This document shows, piece by piece, positions 1 through 7,668 of a stretch of DNA of 64,000 nucleotides. Numbering within the stretch: position 1 is the first letter of the stretch; the number at the start of each line of letters is the position of its first letter. This DNA is from Halothece sp. PCC 7418. Lineage in GTDB: Bacteria; Cyanobacteriota; Cyanobacteriia; Cyanobacteriales; Rubidibacteraceae. The stretch is from assembly GCF_000317635.1 (NCBI RefSeq), contig NC_019779.1, positions 868,001 to 932,000 on the forward strand. The letters are read 5' to 3'. Made by a program: the position numbers and the translations under genes. Below the pieces are notes generated by a model. The model was not told the DNA's origin and searched no databases. It saw only the letters and a list, made by a program, of their open reading frames with translations.

Positions 1-72
1 ACTCGACGATCTCTCAAACCGCAACTTACTGAAAAAGTTCTAAAAGAAGCAATTTATGTCACGGAGTCTTAA
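1..72 (+). CDS. mntA: MntA-type nucleotidyltransferase antitoxin, C-terminal fragment
   Basis: An open frame runs from the window edge to a TAA at 70-72 and encodes the last 23 residues of a protein, including SLKPQLTEKVLKEAIYV. This tail is typical of the minimal nucleotidyltransferases (MNT) paired with HepT toxins. Known members AMPylate the partner HepT and so neutralise it. The frame overlaps the start of the HepT gene by 17 nt, which is the usual coupled layout. The catalytic GSxxxG...DxD part lies outside the window, so the call rests on the tail and the neighbour. Confidence 0.7.
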   Translation, partial: TRRSLKPQLTEKVLKEAIYVTES

Positions 73-418
73 ACTTTATTTAGAAGATATACTTAACAGT
101 ATTCGTAAGATAAAAAGCTATACGAACCAAATGACTCAAGCTGAGTTATCAGAAGATGAACTTAAGTTTGATGCAGTTGTTTATAACCTACAAATTATTG
201 GAGAAGCAACAAAAAATATTCCAGAAGATATCAGAGATCGACAAATACATATCGAATGGAAAAAGATAATTGCGCTACGGAATATTATCACTCATGCTTA
301 TTTCTCTATCGATGATGAAATTGTCTGGGATATCATTCAAACAAAACTCGATCCTCTCAAAACTTGTATAGAATTGATTCTTAAAACTGAAAATTTGGAA
401 GATAATAATGAGTTGTAG
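56..418 (+). CDS. hepT: HepT-like HEPN ribonuclease toxin (DUF86)
   Basis: This 120-residue protein has the size and all-helical character of HepT/DUF86 toxins. The HEPN catalytic motif Rx4HxY is present as R75-NIIT-H80-A-Y82. HEPN toxins of this family cleave RNA and are silenced by AMPylation of the tyrosine by the partner MNT. The gene starts inside the 3' end of the upstream mntA, so the two are translationally coupled. The composition is AT-richer than the housekeeping genes further right, as is common for mobile toxin-antitoxin modules. Confidence 0.87.
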   Translation: MSRSLKLYLEDILNSIRKIKSYTNQMTQAELSEDELKFDAVVYNLQIIGEATKNIPEDIRDRQIHIEWKKIIALRNIITHAYFSIDDEIVWDIIQTKLDPLKTCIELILKTENLEDNNEL

Positions 419-509
419 CGCGCTAGCAAAGACGGAATCTGATCGCGCACTATAAATAAATTCCAATCGTACTCAAAAATTAATAAATGCTCCCTTCAGC
501 AAATGAATA

Positions 510-1649
510 TTAATTTTCTGTTGTTCTATTTTCAAGAAATTCAGTTACATATTCTATCGCATTAGTTCCCTCTCCGGTTTGAGCATCTAAAGATTCAGGT
601 GTAAAATTTTGTTGTGGCCAGTGAAGTTCAATTATAAGTTCAAAAAGATTAAGGTTATCGAGTTTTTTAAAGAACCGTTTTTCTTTTTTTAGAGTATTTT
701 TGCTCTTGTTGGATTTTTTATTGATACCCTCTATATAGTTACTTGCCCAAAAGGAGATACAACCCGCCATAATATCTGCAAGTTGAATTCTAGGATCAAC
801 CTTAGAATTTTCAAATTTAATTTTGCGAGCTTTTAATGGGAACATGTAGCTACGTGTATCATATCCAATTAGAGTTGTTTGTGTATCTGGCTCCATCATC
901 ATTTCTAAAATATCTTGTGTTGCAGAGATTGGTTTTGAATCATCATGTATTAAATTGAATGGGCGATTTAATTCTTCACCCCATCGAACACAGTGTAAAT
1001 AAAAAGATGGGATAGCTGGATCTAAAGATAGATGATCATTTCCTAATAAAATTTCTTCTATATAGTCATAGGATTTAAGTATGATACTCAGTAAACCTTG
1101 AAAATATTCAACCTCTTGATTATCACCTAAATTTAGCATTGTTTCTACAATCGAATAAAATGCTTCTATAGAAGAAACTGTTTGATAGCGAATCATTGCG
1201 ACAAAATTATGAAGTAGTTGCTTAAAAGCAGATTCACCATAAAACGCGGGGAAACAAAAATAACATAGATTAGATAAAGCTATATTATAACCATATTTAT
1301 ATATATCAATATCATCTTGATGAGCACATTTTTCTAAAAGAATATCGATGATTTTGCCTATAGCTAAATATTTTTTGTGATAAATACTTACTTTTATTTT
1401 TTCGTGATTTGCTTGCGATGATGAAAGAAATCGAACTAGGTTATTTTCTCTTGATTTATTTCCTTTAATATCATCAGCAAATTTAGGATCGCTTACATGA
1501 TTACCAGAAAAAATAGAATTAATAATTGAATTGGCTTCTGATTTAGAATAATTAACAGATGCTAAGGTAAATATTGGTTGTTGAAAATCTACAAGATTCG
1601 CACCAGTATTACCAGATTCATCAAATGCGATTAGAGGATTTTCTGCCAT
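510..1649 (-). CDS. DUF3800 domain protein
   Basis: The 379-residue product opens with an acidic strand FDESGNTG (D10, E11), the signature of DUF3800, and near the C-terminus has IQLADIMAGCISFW, the second conserved block of that family. The D-E...D arrangement suggests an RNase H-like metal site, but no activity is established for most members. These proteins are common in accessory regions near toxin-antitoxin and restriction genes, as here next to MntA/HepT. The gene is AT-rich and has no clear Shine-Dalgarno before the ATG at 1649. Function unknown. Confidence 0.8.
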   Translation of the reverse strand: MAENPLIAFDESGNTGANLVDFQQPIFTLASVNYSKSEANSIINSIFSGNHVSDPKFADDIKGNKSRENNLVRFLSSSQANHEKIKVSIYHKKYLAIGKIIDILLEKCAHQDDIDIYKYGYNIALSNLCYFCFPAFYGESAFKQLLHNFVAMIRYQTVSSIEAFYSIVETMLNLGDNQEVEYFQGLLSIILKSYDYIEEILLGNDHLSLDPAIPSFYLHCVRWGEELNRPFNLIHDDSKPISATQDILEMMMEPDTQTTLIGYDTRSYMFPLKARKIKFENSKVDPRIQLADIMAGCISFWASNYIEGINKKSNKSKNTLKKEKRFFKKLDNLNLFELIIELHWPQQNFTPESLDAQTGEGTNAIEYVTEFLENRTTEN

Positions 1650-1777
1650 ATTAAAATTAAGGTTTGTTTTTACTTCTAATATAGCAGTCAGAAATTATGT
1701 ATGAGCTTTAACCGTCCCTAGATTCTAGTGTTAGGGGAAATCAATTATTAGTTTTTAAGTTAATACTGATCTATAAA

Positions 1778-4700
1778 TTAATTATCCGCAACCAATTGTT
1801 TCTCATTCACCGATTTAGATTCCTGCTTCCCATTAGATCGCTGATTGCCATAATACATCAAAGGAATAATAAACAGCGTCAATGCAGAAGAGGTTAACAT
1901 CCCTGTTAATAATGTCCAGGCTAACCCAGACCACACGGGATCGCTGAGAATGGTTAACGTTCCTAACATGGTGGTGACACTGGTGAGGAGAATCGGGCGA
2001 AAGCGCACCGCACCCGCTTCGATGATGGCTTCTTTTAGTTCAATGCCTTCTTTGCGTCTGTCTCCGACAAATTCCAAGAGGACGATCGCGTTACGAACAA
2101 CAATCCCCGCTAATGCAATCACTCCAATCATCCCTGTGGCGCTGAAATAAACACCGTTGAGAGAGAAGCCCACTAAAATTCCGATTAAGGCGAGGGGAAT
2201 CGATCCCAACATGATTAAGGGAATCTTGAAACTGCGGAACTGTCCGACAAGGATAATATAAATGAGGATGACCGCCACCAGCATCGCTAAGCCTAAATCG
2301 CGGAAGACTTCGAGAGTGAGTTGCCATTCCCCTTCCCATTTAATATAGTAGCCATCAGGTAAGGGGTTACGGAAGAAGTAAATCAGTTGTTCCATCACTG
2401 CATAAACCGACGATCGCGCATCCATTTCCCCAAAGACATAGGTGACAGGAACTTGATTTCTGTGGAAGATGGGCTGATCCACCGTTGTGGAAGTAAAGGT
2501 CACTAACTCAGTTAAGGGGACTAAATTTCCCTCTGGAGTGGGCATTTGAATCCGACGCAGATCATCAATGCTTTGACGGTTGGCTTCGGCAAAACGGACT
2601 TGAATTTGCACCGGCGTTAATTCACCGGGAACTTGCAACGTGGAAGCATCGACCCCGCGAATTGCCATGTTGATGGTTTGGGCGATGTCTTGGGTACTTA
2701 ATCCCGCTTGGTTGGCTTTTTGCCGATCCACTTCCAGCTTCATCTGCGGGATTTGGTTTTTGACAGAATCATCCACGTCCACCACTTCGCCGGTATTGCG
2801 GAAGACATCAGCCACTTGTTTGGCAAGTTCACGCTGGCGTTCGTAGTCGGGTCCATAAATTTCCGCTAGCATCGTCGAACGCACCGGTGGACCCGGTGGA
2901 TCTTCAATTAACTTGACGATCGCGTTATTCTGTTGGGCAATATCCGTTAACTTGGGACGTAAGCGAAAGACAATATCTTCAGAACTGACAGACCGCGCAC
3001 TCTCATTAGTTAGGTGAACTCGAATATCGGCTAAATGTTCCCCACTGCGATGGGTATTCCCCCGCAATAAGCCGTTAAAATCAATGGGTGCAGCGATTCC
3101 CACATAGCTTTCAAACTGGACAACTTGCGGGTCTTCTTTCAGTACCGTTTCCATTTCCCGGACAATGCGGTCTGTTTCGACTAATTCCGTTCCCAACGGC
3201 GCATCCACTTGCACTAAGAAGCGGTCTTCATCCGCTTTCGGTAACATTCGGAATTTCACCGCTTGCGTCAGGGGAAGGGCGAAACTCGCTAGGAGTAAGC
3301 CCACCACAAAGAAGATTAAAAACCGTCGTCGGGTCGCCGAATCAATTAACGGTTCCATGATCCGCCGATACAGGTTATAAATGCGGTTGGGGACTTCTTC
3401 GGAAGATTGACCATCCTGATCGCCGTTATTATTTTGGGAACGTCCCTGCACTTTAATCACTCGTACCGCCAGATAGGGCGTGACAATAATCGCCAGCGAG
3501 GTACTAATAATCATCGCCACCGGAACATTAAAGGGAATCGGTCCCATGTAAGGTCCCATCATTCCCGTCACAAAGCCCATAGGGATAAAGGCGAGAATAA
3601 CCGTTACGGTAGAGAGAAGAATGGGAACGCCTAATTCAGCAACCGCAAGGGTTGCCGTTCGTACCTTCTGGGAAAAGGACTGATCGGGCATTTCTTCAAA
3701 GCGACGGTGGATGTTTTCTGTTACCGCGATCGCGTCATCCACTAAAATCCCTAACGATAAAATCAGCGCAAACAGGGTAATTCGGTTAATGGTTTGTCCC
3801 GCGATCCAACCCACTAACAACGTTCCCGCAAGGGTTAAGGGAATGGCTAAAGCCACAATTAACGCATCGCGCCATCCCAAAAACGCAATCAGTAAAACAA
3901 CAACAATCGCGATCGCCTGAAATAAACTAGAATACAAGTCGCCAACCGCTCGCGCTGCGGTGCGTCCAGCATTCCGACTGACGGCAATTTCTACGCCCGT
4001 GGGCATCTCGTCTTGTAATTCTTCAACACGATTAAAAATTTCTTTGGCGACAACCACCGCGTTTGTCCCTTTTTTCTTCGCAATCCCAATCGTCATCGCC
4101 GGACGTTCTGCAAAGTCTTGTTCCGGCTTTAATTTCGGATCAGGATAGGGTTCGGTGACATCCCAGTCTTGGCGGTTAAAGAGACGAGAATAAGTTGCGC
4201 GATCGTCATAGCCATCACTAACCGTGGCGACATCTTCTAAATAAATGGGCGATCCATCTTCCCCTTGTCCAACAACAATCGCTTTGAGTTCATCAGCCGT
4301 TTCAACAAGGTTTCCCCCTTCAATAAAAATCCGTCGATTCCCAACTGACACATCCCCTGCTTGCACTTGGGTATTCGCAGCTTGGATGCGTTGCGAAATC
4401 ACCGCCGGAGAAATCTGATAACTTGCCAACTGTTCGGGATCTAAATCCACGCGCATCACTCGCGGTTGTCCCCCCGTAATGGTTAAATTCCCCGTATTGG
4501 GAATTTGCCTTAACTCTCGCAGTAACCGTTCCCCAACGCGACGCAACTGGTTATCACTATAGTCTTCTCCCGTTACCGTCAGTGTCACAATCGGAACATT
4601 ATCCACAATCAAGGGATCAACCTGATAATTGACCCCTTGCGGTAACTCATCTCGGGAGTTAAACAGATGATTTTGCAGGCGAAATAAGGAATTTTCCCAG

Positions 4701-5038
4701 TCTTCCCCCACAAAAAACTGGGCAGTGATGCGGGCTTGACCGGTTTGCGAGGTAGAATAAATATCATCAATCCCCGGCAATTCCCGCAGTTTCGCCTCAA
4801 TGGGCAACGTCACGGTTTCTTCCACCACTTCTGCTGGCGCACCCGGATAATGGAAATAAATATCCGCACCCGGAACGGTAATTTGCGGATTTTCTTCTTT
4901 GGGGGTAAACAACGCAGCAGCCAACCCAAAGATCACTAGGGCAACAATGATCAACAGGGTCACTTGCGAATTAACAAAATAGGCGGTGATGCGACCGACG
5001 ATATTTAGGGGGCGTTGTTGTTCAGGAGTATTAGTCAT
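1778..5038 (-). CDS. RND-family efflux permease (AcrB/HAE1-like)
   Basis: The 1086-residue protein has the RND inner-membrane pump layout: an N-terminal helix (about residues 18-42), a large periplasmic loop, a block of helices with the family motif LVDDAIAVTENIHRRFE, a second periplasmic loop, and a final helix bundle. Such pumps use the proton gradient to expel lipophilic compounds or metal complexes with a periplasmic adaptor and an outer-membrane channel. No adaptor adjoins it, but an adaptor gene sits 4.2 kb away in the sqr operon. The start codon lies inside a heptamer repeat array and has no Shine-Dalgarno. The substrate cannot be told from sequence; it looks closer to the multidrug HAE1 class than to the heavy-metal CusA class. 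Confidence 0.92.
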   Translation of the reverse strand: MTNTPEQQRPLNIVGRITAYFVNSQVTLLIIVALVIFGLAAALFTPKEENPQITVPGADIYFHYPGAPAEVVEETVTLPIEAKLRELPGIDDIYSTSQTGQARITAQFFVGEDWENSLFRLQNHLFNSRDELPQGVNYQVDPLIVDNVPIVTLTVTGEDYSDNQLRRVGERLLRELRQIPNTGNLTITGGQPRVMRVDLDPEQLASYQISPAVISQRIQAANTQVQAGDVSVGNRRIFIEGGNLVETADELKAIVVGQGEDGSPIYLEDVATVSDGYDDRATYSRLFNRQDWDVTEPYPDPKLKPEQDFAERPAMTIGIAKKKGTNAVVVAKEIFNRVEELQDEMPTGVEIAVSRNAGRTAARAVGDLYSSLFQAIAIVVVLLIAFLGWRDALIVALAIPLTLAGTLLVGWIAGQTINRITLFALILSLGILVDDAIAVTENIHRRFEEMPDQSFSQKVRTATLAVAELGVPILLSTVTVILAFIPMGFVTGMMGPYMGPIPFNVPVAMIISTSLAIIVTPYLAVRVIKVQGRSQNNNGDQDGQSSEEVPNRIYNLYRRIMEPLIDSATRRRFLIFFVVGLLLASFALPLTQAVKFRMLPKADEDRFLVQVDAPLGTELVETDRIVREMETVLKEDPQVVQFESYVGIAAPIDFNGLLRGNTHRSGEHLADIRVHLTNESARSVSSEDIVFRLRPKLTDIAQQNNAIVKLIEDPPGPPVRSTMLAEIYGPDYERQRELAKQVADVFRNTGEVVDVDDSVKNQIPQMKLEVDRQKANQAGLSTQDIAQTINMAIRGVDASTLQVPGELTPVQIQVRFAEANRQSIDDLRRIQMPTPEGNLVPLTELVTFTSTTVDQPIFHRNQVPVTYVFGEMDARSSVYAVMEQLIYFFRNPLPDGYYIKWEGEWQLTLEVFRDLGLAMLVAVILIYIILVGQFRSFKIPLIMLGSIPLALIGILVGFSLNGVYFSATGMIGVIALAGIVVRNAIVLLEFVGDRRKEGIELKEAIIEAGAVRFRPILLTSVTTMLGTLTILSDPVWSGLAWTLLTGMLTSSALTLFIIPLMYYGNQRSNGKQESKSVNEKQLVADN

Positions 5039-5097
5039 TAGTCATTAGTCATTGGTCATTAGTCATTAGTCATTAGTCATTAGTCACTCGTCATTGG
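5031..5097. repeat. Heptamer tandem repeat (TTAGTCA), STRR type
   Basis: The unit TTAGTCA (with variants TTGGTCA and CTCGTCA) repeats about nine times and includes the ATG of the RND gene at 5036-5038. Short tandem repeats of 7 nt are a known feature of cyanobacterial intergenic DNA. The same unit recurs at about 6850-6890 and 38079-38113. The array occupies the place where the RND gene's Shine-Dalgarno should be. Confidence 0.9.
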
Positions 5098-5100
5098 TAG

Positions 5101-5264
5101 GTTGGGTTAGCGAGGCGTAACCCAACGTATTAGTCACTTGTTATTAGTTATTCGCTGTTGATTATTTGTTATTGGAAATTCTAGCGAAAAACAAATGACG
5201 AAGGACAAATTGTTGGGTTTCGTGACTCAACCCAACCTACATTTTCCCCCCTTGCAAAGGGGGG
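5101..5264. repeat. Cluster of short palindromic repeats
   Basis: Three hairpins follow each other: GTTGGGTTA/TAACCCAAC at 5101-5126, GTTGGGTT/AACCCAAC at 5212-5236, and a C6/G6 hairpin CCCCCCTTGCAAAGGGGGG at 5246-5264. Related palindromes recur at 5783-5807, 22216-22234, 25914-25943 and 62861-62935. They look like dispersed cyanobacterial palindromic repeats; the last one ends 15 nt from the stop codon of the SCP2 gene and could also terminate transcription. Confidence 0.75.
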
Positions 5265-5278
5265 TAGGGGGGATTACT

Positions 5279-5692
5279 CTAGCCGACGACAGCAGCGTGA
5301 ACTTGTCCCATCACAGAGAAACTCTTCAGGAAAGGATTGACCATGCGAGGATCTTTGATCATTGCGCCATAGTCACCAACGACAAATTTTAACTTGCCTT
5401 GCATATACGCACCACTTAATCCCATCATATTCAATCCTTTCTGGAACCATTTTTCCCAATCTTCAGGCTGAGCACGCAAATCCCAACTGAGGGTTTGTCC
5501 GTTGTAAGCCCCAGCGTCAACAGCTTTGCCATCTTTAACCACTAAGACACCTCTGGGTTGATCTTCGCCTTTGAAACCATAGCCAATCACCGAGTCAAAG
5601 TTAATTTTTGCTAAAGCATCAGAAAGATCGGGTTCTGCGTTCCATTTTTCTTGGTATTGTGCCATCCATTCGGGAGAAAATAAATCTGCCAT
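5279..5692 (-). CDS. SCP2 sterol-carrier-fold protein
   Basis: The 137-residue cytosolic protein matches the SCP2/sterol-binding fold in length and pattern: a strand with GVLVVKDGKAV, an alternating stretch ending LSWDLRAQPEDWEKWF, and the terminal amphipathic block GKLKFVVGDYGAMIKDPRMVNPFLKSF. Bacterial SCP2 proteins bind hydrophobic ligands; the ligand here is unknown. It lies downstream of the CxxC flavoprotein in the same direction, but a 129-nt gap with a palindrome separates them, so co-transcription is uncertain. Its place in the sulfide island suggests a role with lipid-soluble sulfur species or quinone, which is inference. Confidence 0.75.
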   Translation of the reverse strand: MADLFSPEWMAQYQEKWNAEPDLSDALAKINFDSVIGYGFKGEDQPRGVLVVKDGKAVDAGAYNGQTLSWDLRAQPEDWEKWFQKGLNMMGLSGAYMQGKLKFVVGDYGAMIKDPRMVNPFLKSFSVMGQVHAAVVG

Positions 5693-5782
5693 TTTTCTTG
5701 ATCCTTTTTATTCTAAACTACATGATTAACTGGTTGATAAAATCAGTAAAAAAAGTTATGGCTAATTATTACTGATTCTGAT

Positions 5783-5807
5783 GTTGGGTTTCATACTTTC
5801 ACCCAAC
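5783..5807. repeat. GTTGGGT palindrome
   Basis: GTTGGGT and ACCCAAC flank an 11-nt loop between the SCP2 and flavoprotein genes. It belongs to the same dispersed palindrome family as the copies at 5101-5236 and might act as a weak terminator. Confidence 0.6.
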
Positions 5808-5821
5808 CTACAAGTCTGAAG

Positions 5822-6829
5822 TTAAGCCGAAGCTGTGGTGAGAAGATTTTCTTCCCAGCGACGGGGGGGCGTTGCATTGCGGATATCGCGCCAAATTTGG
5901 GTTGCAGCTAAAGCCCCATCACCCGCAGCAACAACGACTTGGTTTAAGCCCACTTTGAGATCGCCAATGGCGAAAATTCTAGGGTGAGAGGTGCGTCCCA
6001 TTTTATCCGTAATTAAGTTATTGCCTTTATAGTCAAGGTCAAACCGAGTGAGATAATCATGGTGATACTTCGATCCCATTGAGATTAACCCCGTTTCTAA
6101 CTCAATCACGGAACCATCGGTTAATTCCACACCTGTCATTTGATGGTTTTCCCCAAGGAACTGTTTAATTGGGGTTTCTACGATACGATAGCCATGATCT
6201 TCCAGTTGCTGACGCAGTTCTGGTCGAATCTCAAACATCCCATGGGTAAAGATGGTGATGTAAGGGGTGAACCAGCTTAAATTAAAGACCATTTCTTCAA
6301 TACTGGCTTCACTTCCCGCGAAGAAACCGCATTGTTTATCAGTCATTTCATAGCCATCACAGACCATGCAAACGTGCAGATTATAACCTGCATATTCATA
6401 AACGTTTTGCATATCGTCTAAAGGCGGAAGCTGATCGATAATGCCACTAGCAGCAATAATATATTTTGCTCGTAAGACGGGATAGATACTATTATCATTG
6501 CGTCCCACTTTTGTGGTTACGGCGAAGGTTTCTCCTTCATCAACGATATCTTCTACAAAGCCGTTGAGAAAGTCTCCCTCTAAAGATAAATAATGATCTT
6601 TTCCGCGTTTGAGGAGTTCCCGTCCTGGGGTATCTGGGGGTAAACCGAGATAGTTGTGTAACTCCTGCATCCAAAACGATCGCGCTTTGCCTTTGTCGAT
6701 GATCAGGCTAGAGAGATTATACCGTTGCAAGTAAATCCCTGCGGATAATCCCCCTGCCCCACCACCGACAACAATCGTATCGTAAATCTGATCTTGTCGC
6801 TGATCGAGGTTTTTGCGACTAATCTGCAT
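5822..6829 (-). CDS. Thioredoxin-reductase-like FAD/NAD(P) oxidoreductase with CxxC
   Basis: The 335-residue protein begins with an FAD-binding Rossmann motif (VVGGGAGGLSAG, residues about 20-31), has a mid-protein redox pair C154-MV-C157 where thioredoxin reductases carry CATC, and ends with the second FAD motif IFAIGDLKVG. The redox pair is followed by DGYE, as in thioredoxin-reductase relatives. Known members pass electrons from NAD(P)H or ferredoxin to a disulfide or persulfide partner. The central NAD(P) loop is degenerate (FFAGSEASIEE instead of GxGxxA), so the electron donor may not be NADPH. It sits between the SCP2 and rhodanese genes on the same strand, 89 nt after the rhodanese stop. 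Partner unknown. Confidence 0.82.
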   Translation of the reverse strand: MQISRKNLDQRQDQIYDTIVVGGGAGGLSAGIYLQRYNLSSLIIDKGKARSFWMQELHNYLGLPPDTPGRELLKRGKDHYLSLEGDFLNGFVEDIVDEGETFAVTTKVGRNDNSIYPVLRAKYIIAASGIIDQLPPLDDMQNVYEYAGYNLHVCMVCDGYEMTDKQCGFFAGSEASIEEMVFNLSWFTPYITIFTHGMFEIRPELRQQLEDHGYRIVETPIKQFLGENHQMTGVELTDGSVIELETGLISMGSKYHHDYLTRFDLDYKGNNLITDKMGRTSHPRIFAIGDLKVGLNQVVVAAGDGALAATQIWRDIRNATPPRRWEENLLTTASA

Positions 6830-6918
6830 AATTAATCTCCAAATGCTTTGGTCATTAGTCCTTAGTCATTAGTCATTCGTTATCAGATAACAATGACGTA
6901 AGGATAAAAAATAAGTAA

Positions 6919-7287
6919 TCACTTACTTGTGGGAAGTCCTTTCTGTTGCCACTCCATCATTCCGCCAGAAATGTTATACACTTTTTGAAAGCCAGCCTTG
7001 AGGAGTTGCTTGGCTGCGATCGGGCTACGATGAGAGGTTAAGCAGATGACAGCAACCGGCTGATCTTTTGGTAGTTCCCGAAACCACTTTGGTAGTAACA
7101 ACCGTCTTAAAACAGGAATCATGCCAAAGGAAAGGCGAAAGAGACTCAAGTTCACCGCTTGCGGTGCATGACCCGTCTTATATTCAAAACCCGTCCGCAC
7201 ATCGATTAATTTCGGAGGACGCGCCATTTGTTGATACTGCTTCGGTGAAATTTGTCGCACGGTTGGTTGTGCCGATGCTGTAACCAT
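6919..7287 (-). CDS. Rhodanese-domain sulfurtransferase
   Basis: The start is the ATG at 7287, preceded by a good AGGAG; an upstream alternative in frame would overlap the neighbouring gene. The 122-residue product is a single rhodanese domain with the DVRTGFEYKTGHAPQAVNL entry block and the active loop C82-LTSH-R87 (CX4R). Rhodaneses move sulfane sulfur from persulfides or thiosulfate to acceptors. The gene follows DUF2892 by 32 nt and precedes the CxxC flavoprotein, forming a leftward operon divergent from sqr. A hydrophobic insert (FGMIPVLRRLLLPKWF) may dock it to the membrane, which is inference. Confidence 0.88.
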   Translation of the reverse strand: MVTASAQPTVRQISPKQYQQMARPPKLIDVRTGFEYKTGHAPQAVNLSLFRLSFGMIPVLRRLLLPKWFRELPKDQPVAVICLTSHRSPIAAKQLLKAGFQKVYNISGGMMEWQQKGLPTSK

Positions 7288-7319
7288 ATAATTTTCTCCT
7301 AAAGAACAAACGAAGGGAT

Positions 7320-7523
7320 TTATTGCGTCCGACAAGTCTTCCAACCGAAAATGCTATAAATCGGACAAGTGCCAACAAGTGCGGTTAATGTTGGAACGGT
7401 TGCTGCAACGCTTAGAATAATGCCAGTTGTCGTTCCGCTATAAGTGCTCATTCCCAGAAATAATAAGACTCCAGCTAAACCTAAGCGTAGAATTCGGTCT
7501 AGGAAACCAACATTATGAGACAT
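7320..7523 (-). CDS. DUF2892 small inner-membrane protein
   Basis: This 67-residue protein matches the DUF2892/YgaP-C-terminal family: a short N-terminus SHNVGFLDRILRLGLAG, two membrane helices (about residues 12-28 and 33-50), and a conserved end TCPIYSIFGWKTC. In E. coli YgaP this segment is the membrane anchor of a rhodanese. Here anchor and rhodanese are adjacent separate genes, 32 nt apart and in the same order of transcription. It is the first gene of the leftward operon and lies directly beside the divergent control region. Confidence 0.88.
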   Translation of the reverse strand: MSHNVGFLDRILRLGLAGVLLFLGMSTYSGTTTGIILSVAATVPTLTALVGTCPIYSIFGWKTCRTQ

Positions 7524-7562
7524 CGTGATTGATCCTTCGTTGTTTGTTTCACTTCATTTACA

Positions 7563-7591
7563 AATATATAACCAATTAGTAATTTAGTCAA
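7563..7591 (-). promoter_or_regulatory. Leftward promoter with AATATATRAC box on the -10
   Basis: Reading leftward there is TTGACT (7591-7586), a 17-bp spacer and TATATT (7568-7563), about 40 bp before the DUF2892 start codon. The decamer AATATATAAC (7563-7572 on the plus strand) covers the -10 element. The same decamer with one change occurs in the sqr promoter. This is the arrangement expected for a repressor site shared by divergent operons, most simply for the ArsR-type regulator encoded after sqr. Confidence 0.55.
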
Positions 7592-7619
7592 CCCTTGAAT
7601 CCGAAATCAGTTTGTGTTA

Positions 7620-7647
7620 TTGTGAATATATGACTAAATAGTAGTAT
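7620..7647 (+). promoter_or_regulatory. sqr promoter with AATATATRAC box in the spacer
   Basis: TTGTGA (7620-7625), a 16-bp spacer and TAGTAT (7642-7647) lie just upstream of sqr. The decamer AATATATGAC (7625-7634) fills the spacer, where a bound repressor would block RNA polymerase. It is a direct repeat of the box at 7563-7572, 62 bp away. The promoter elements are by-eye matches. Confidence 0.5.
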
Positions 7648-7668
7648 AAAAATAAGGATTTATAAAAT

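Noticed and set aside
3088-3380. Plus-strand frames opposite the RND permease
   Set aside because: Shadows of a long, well-supported gene, with no family match or ribosome site.
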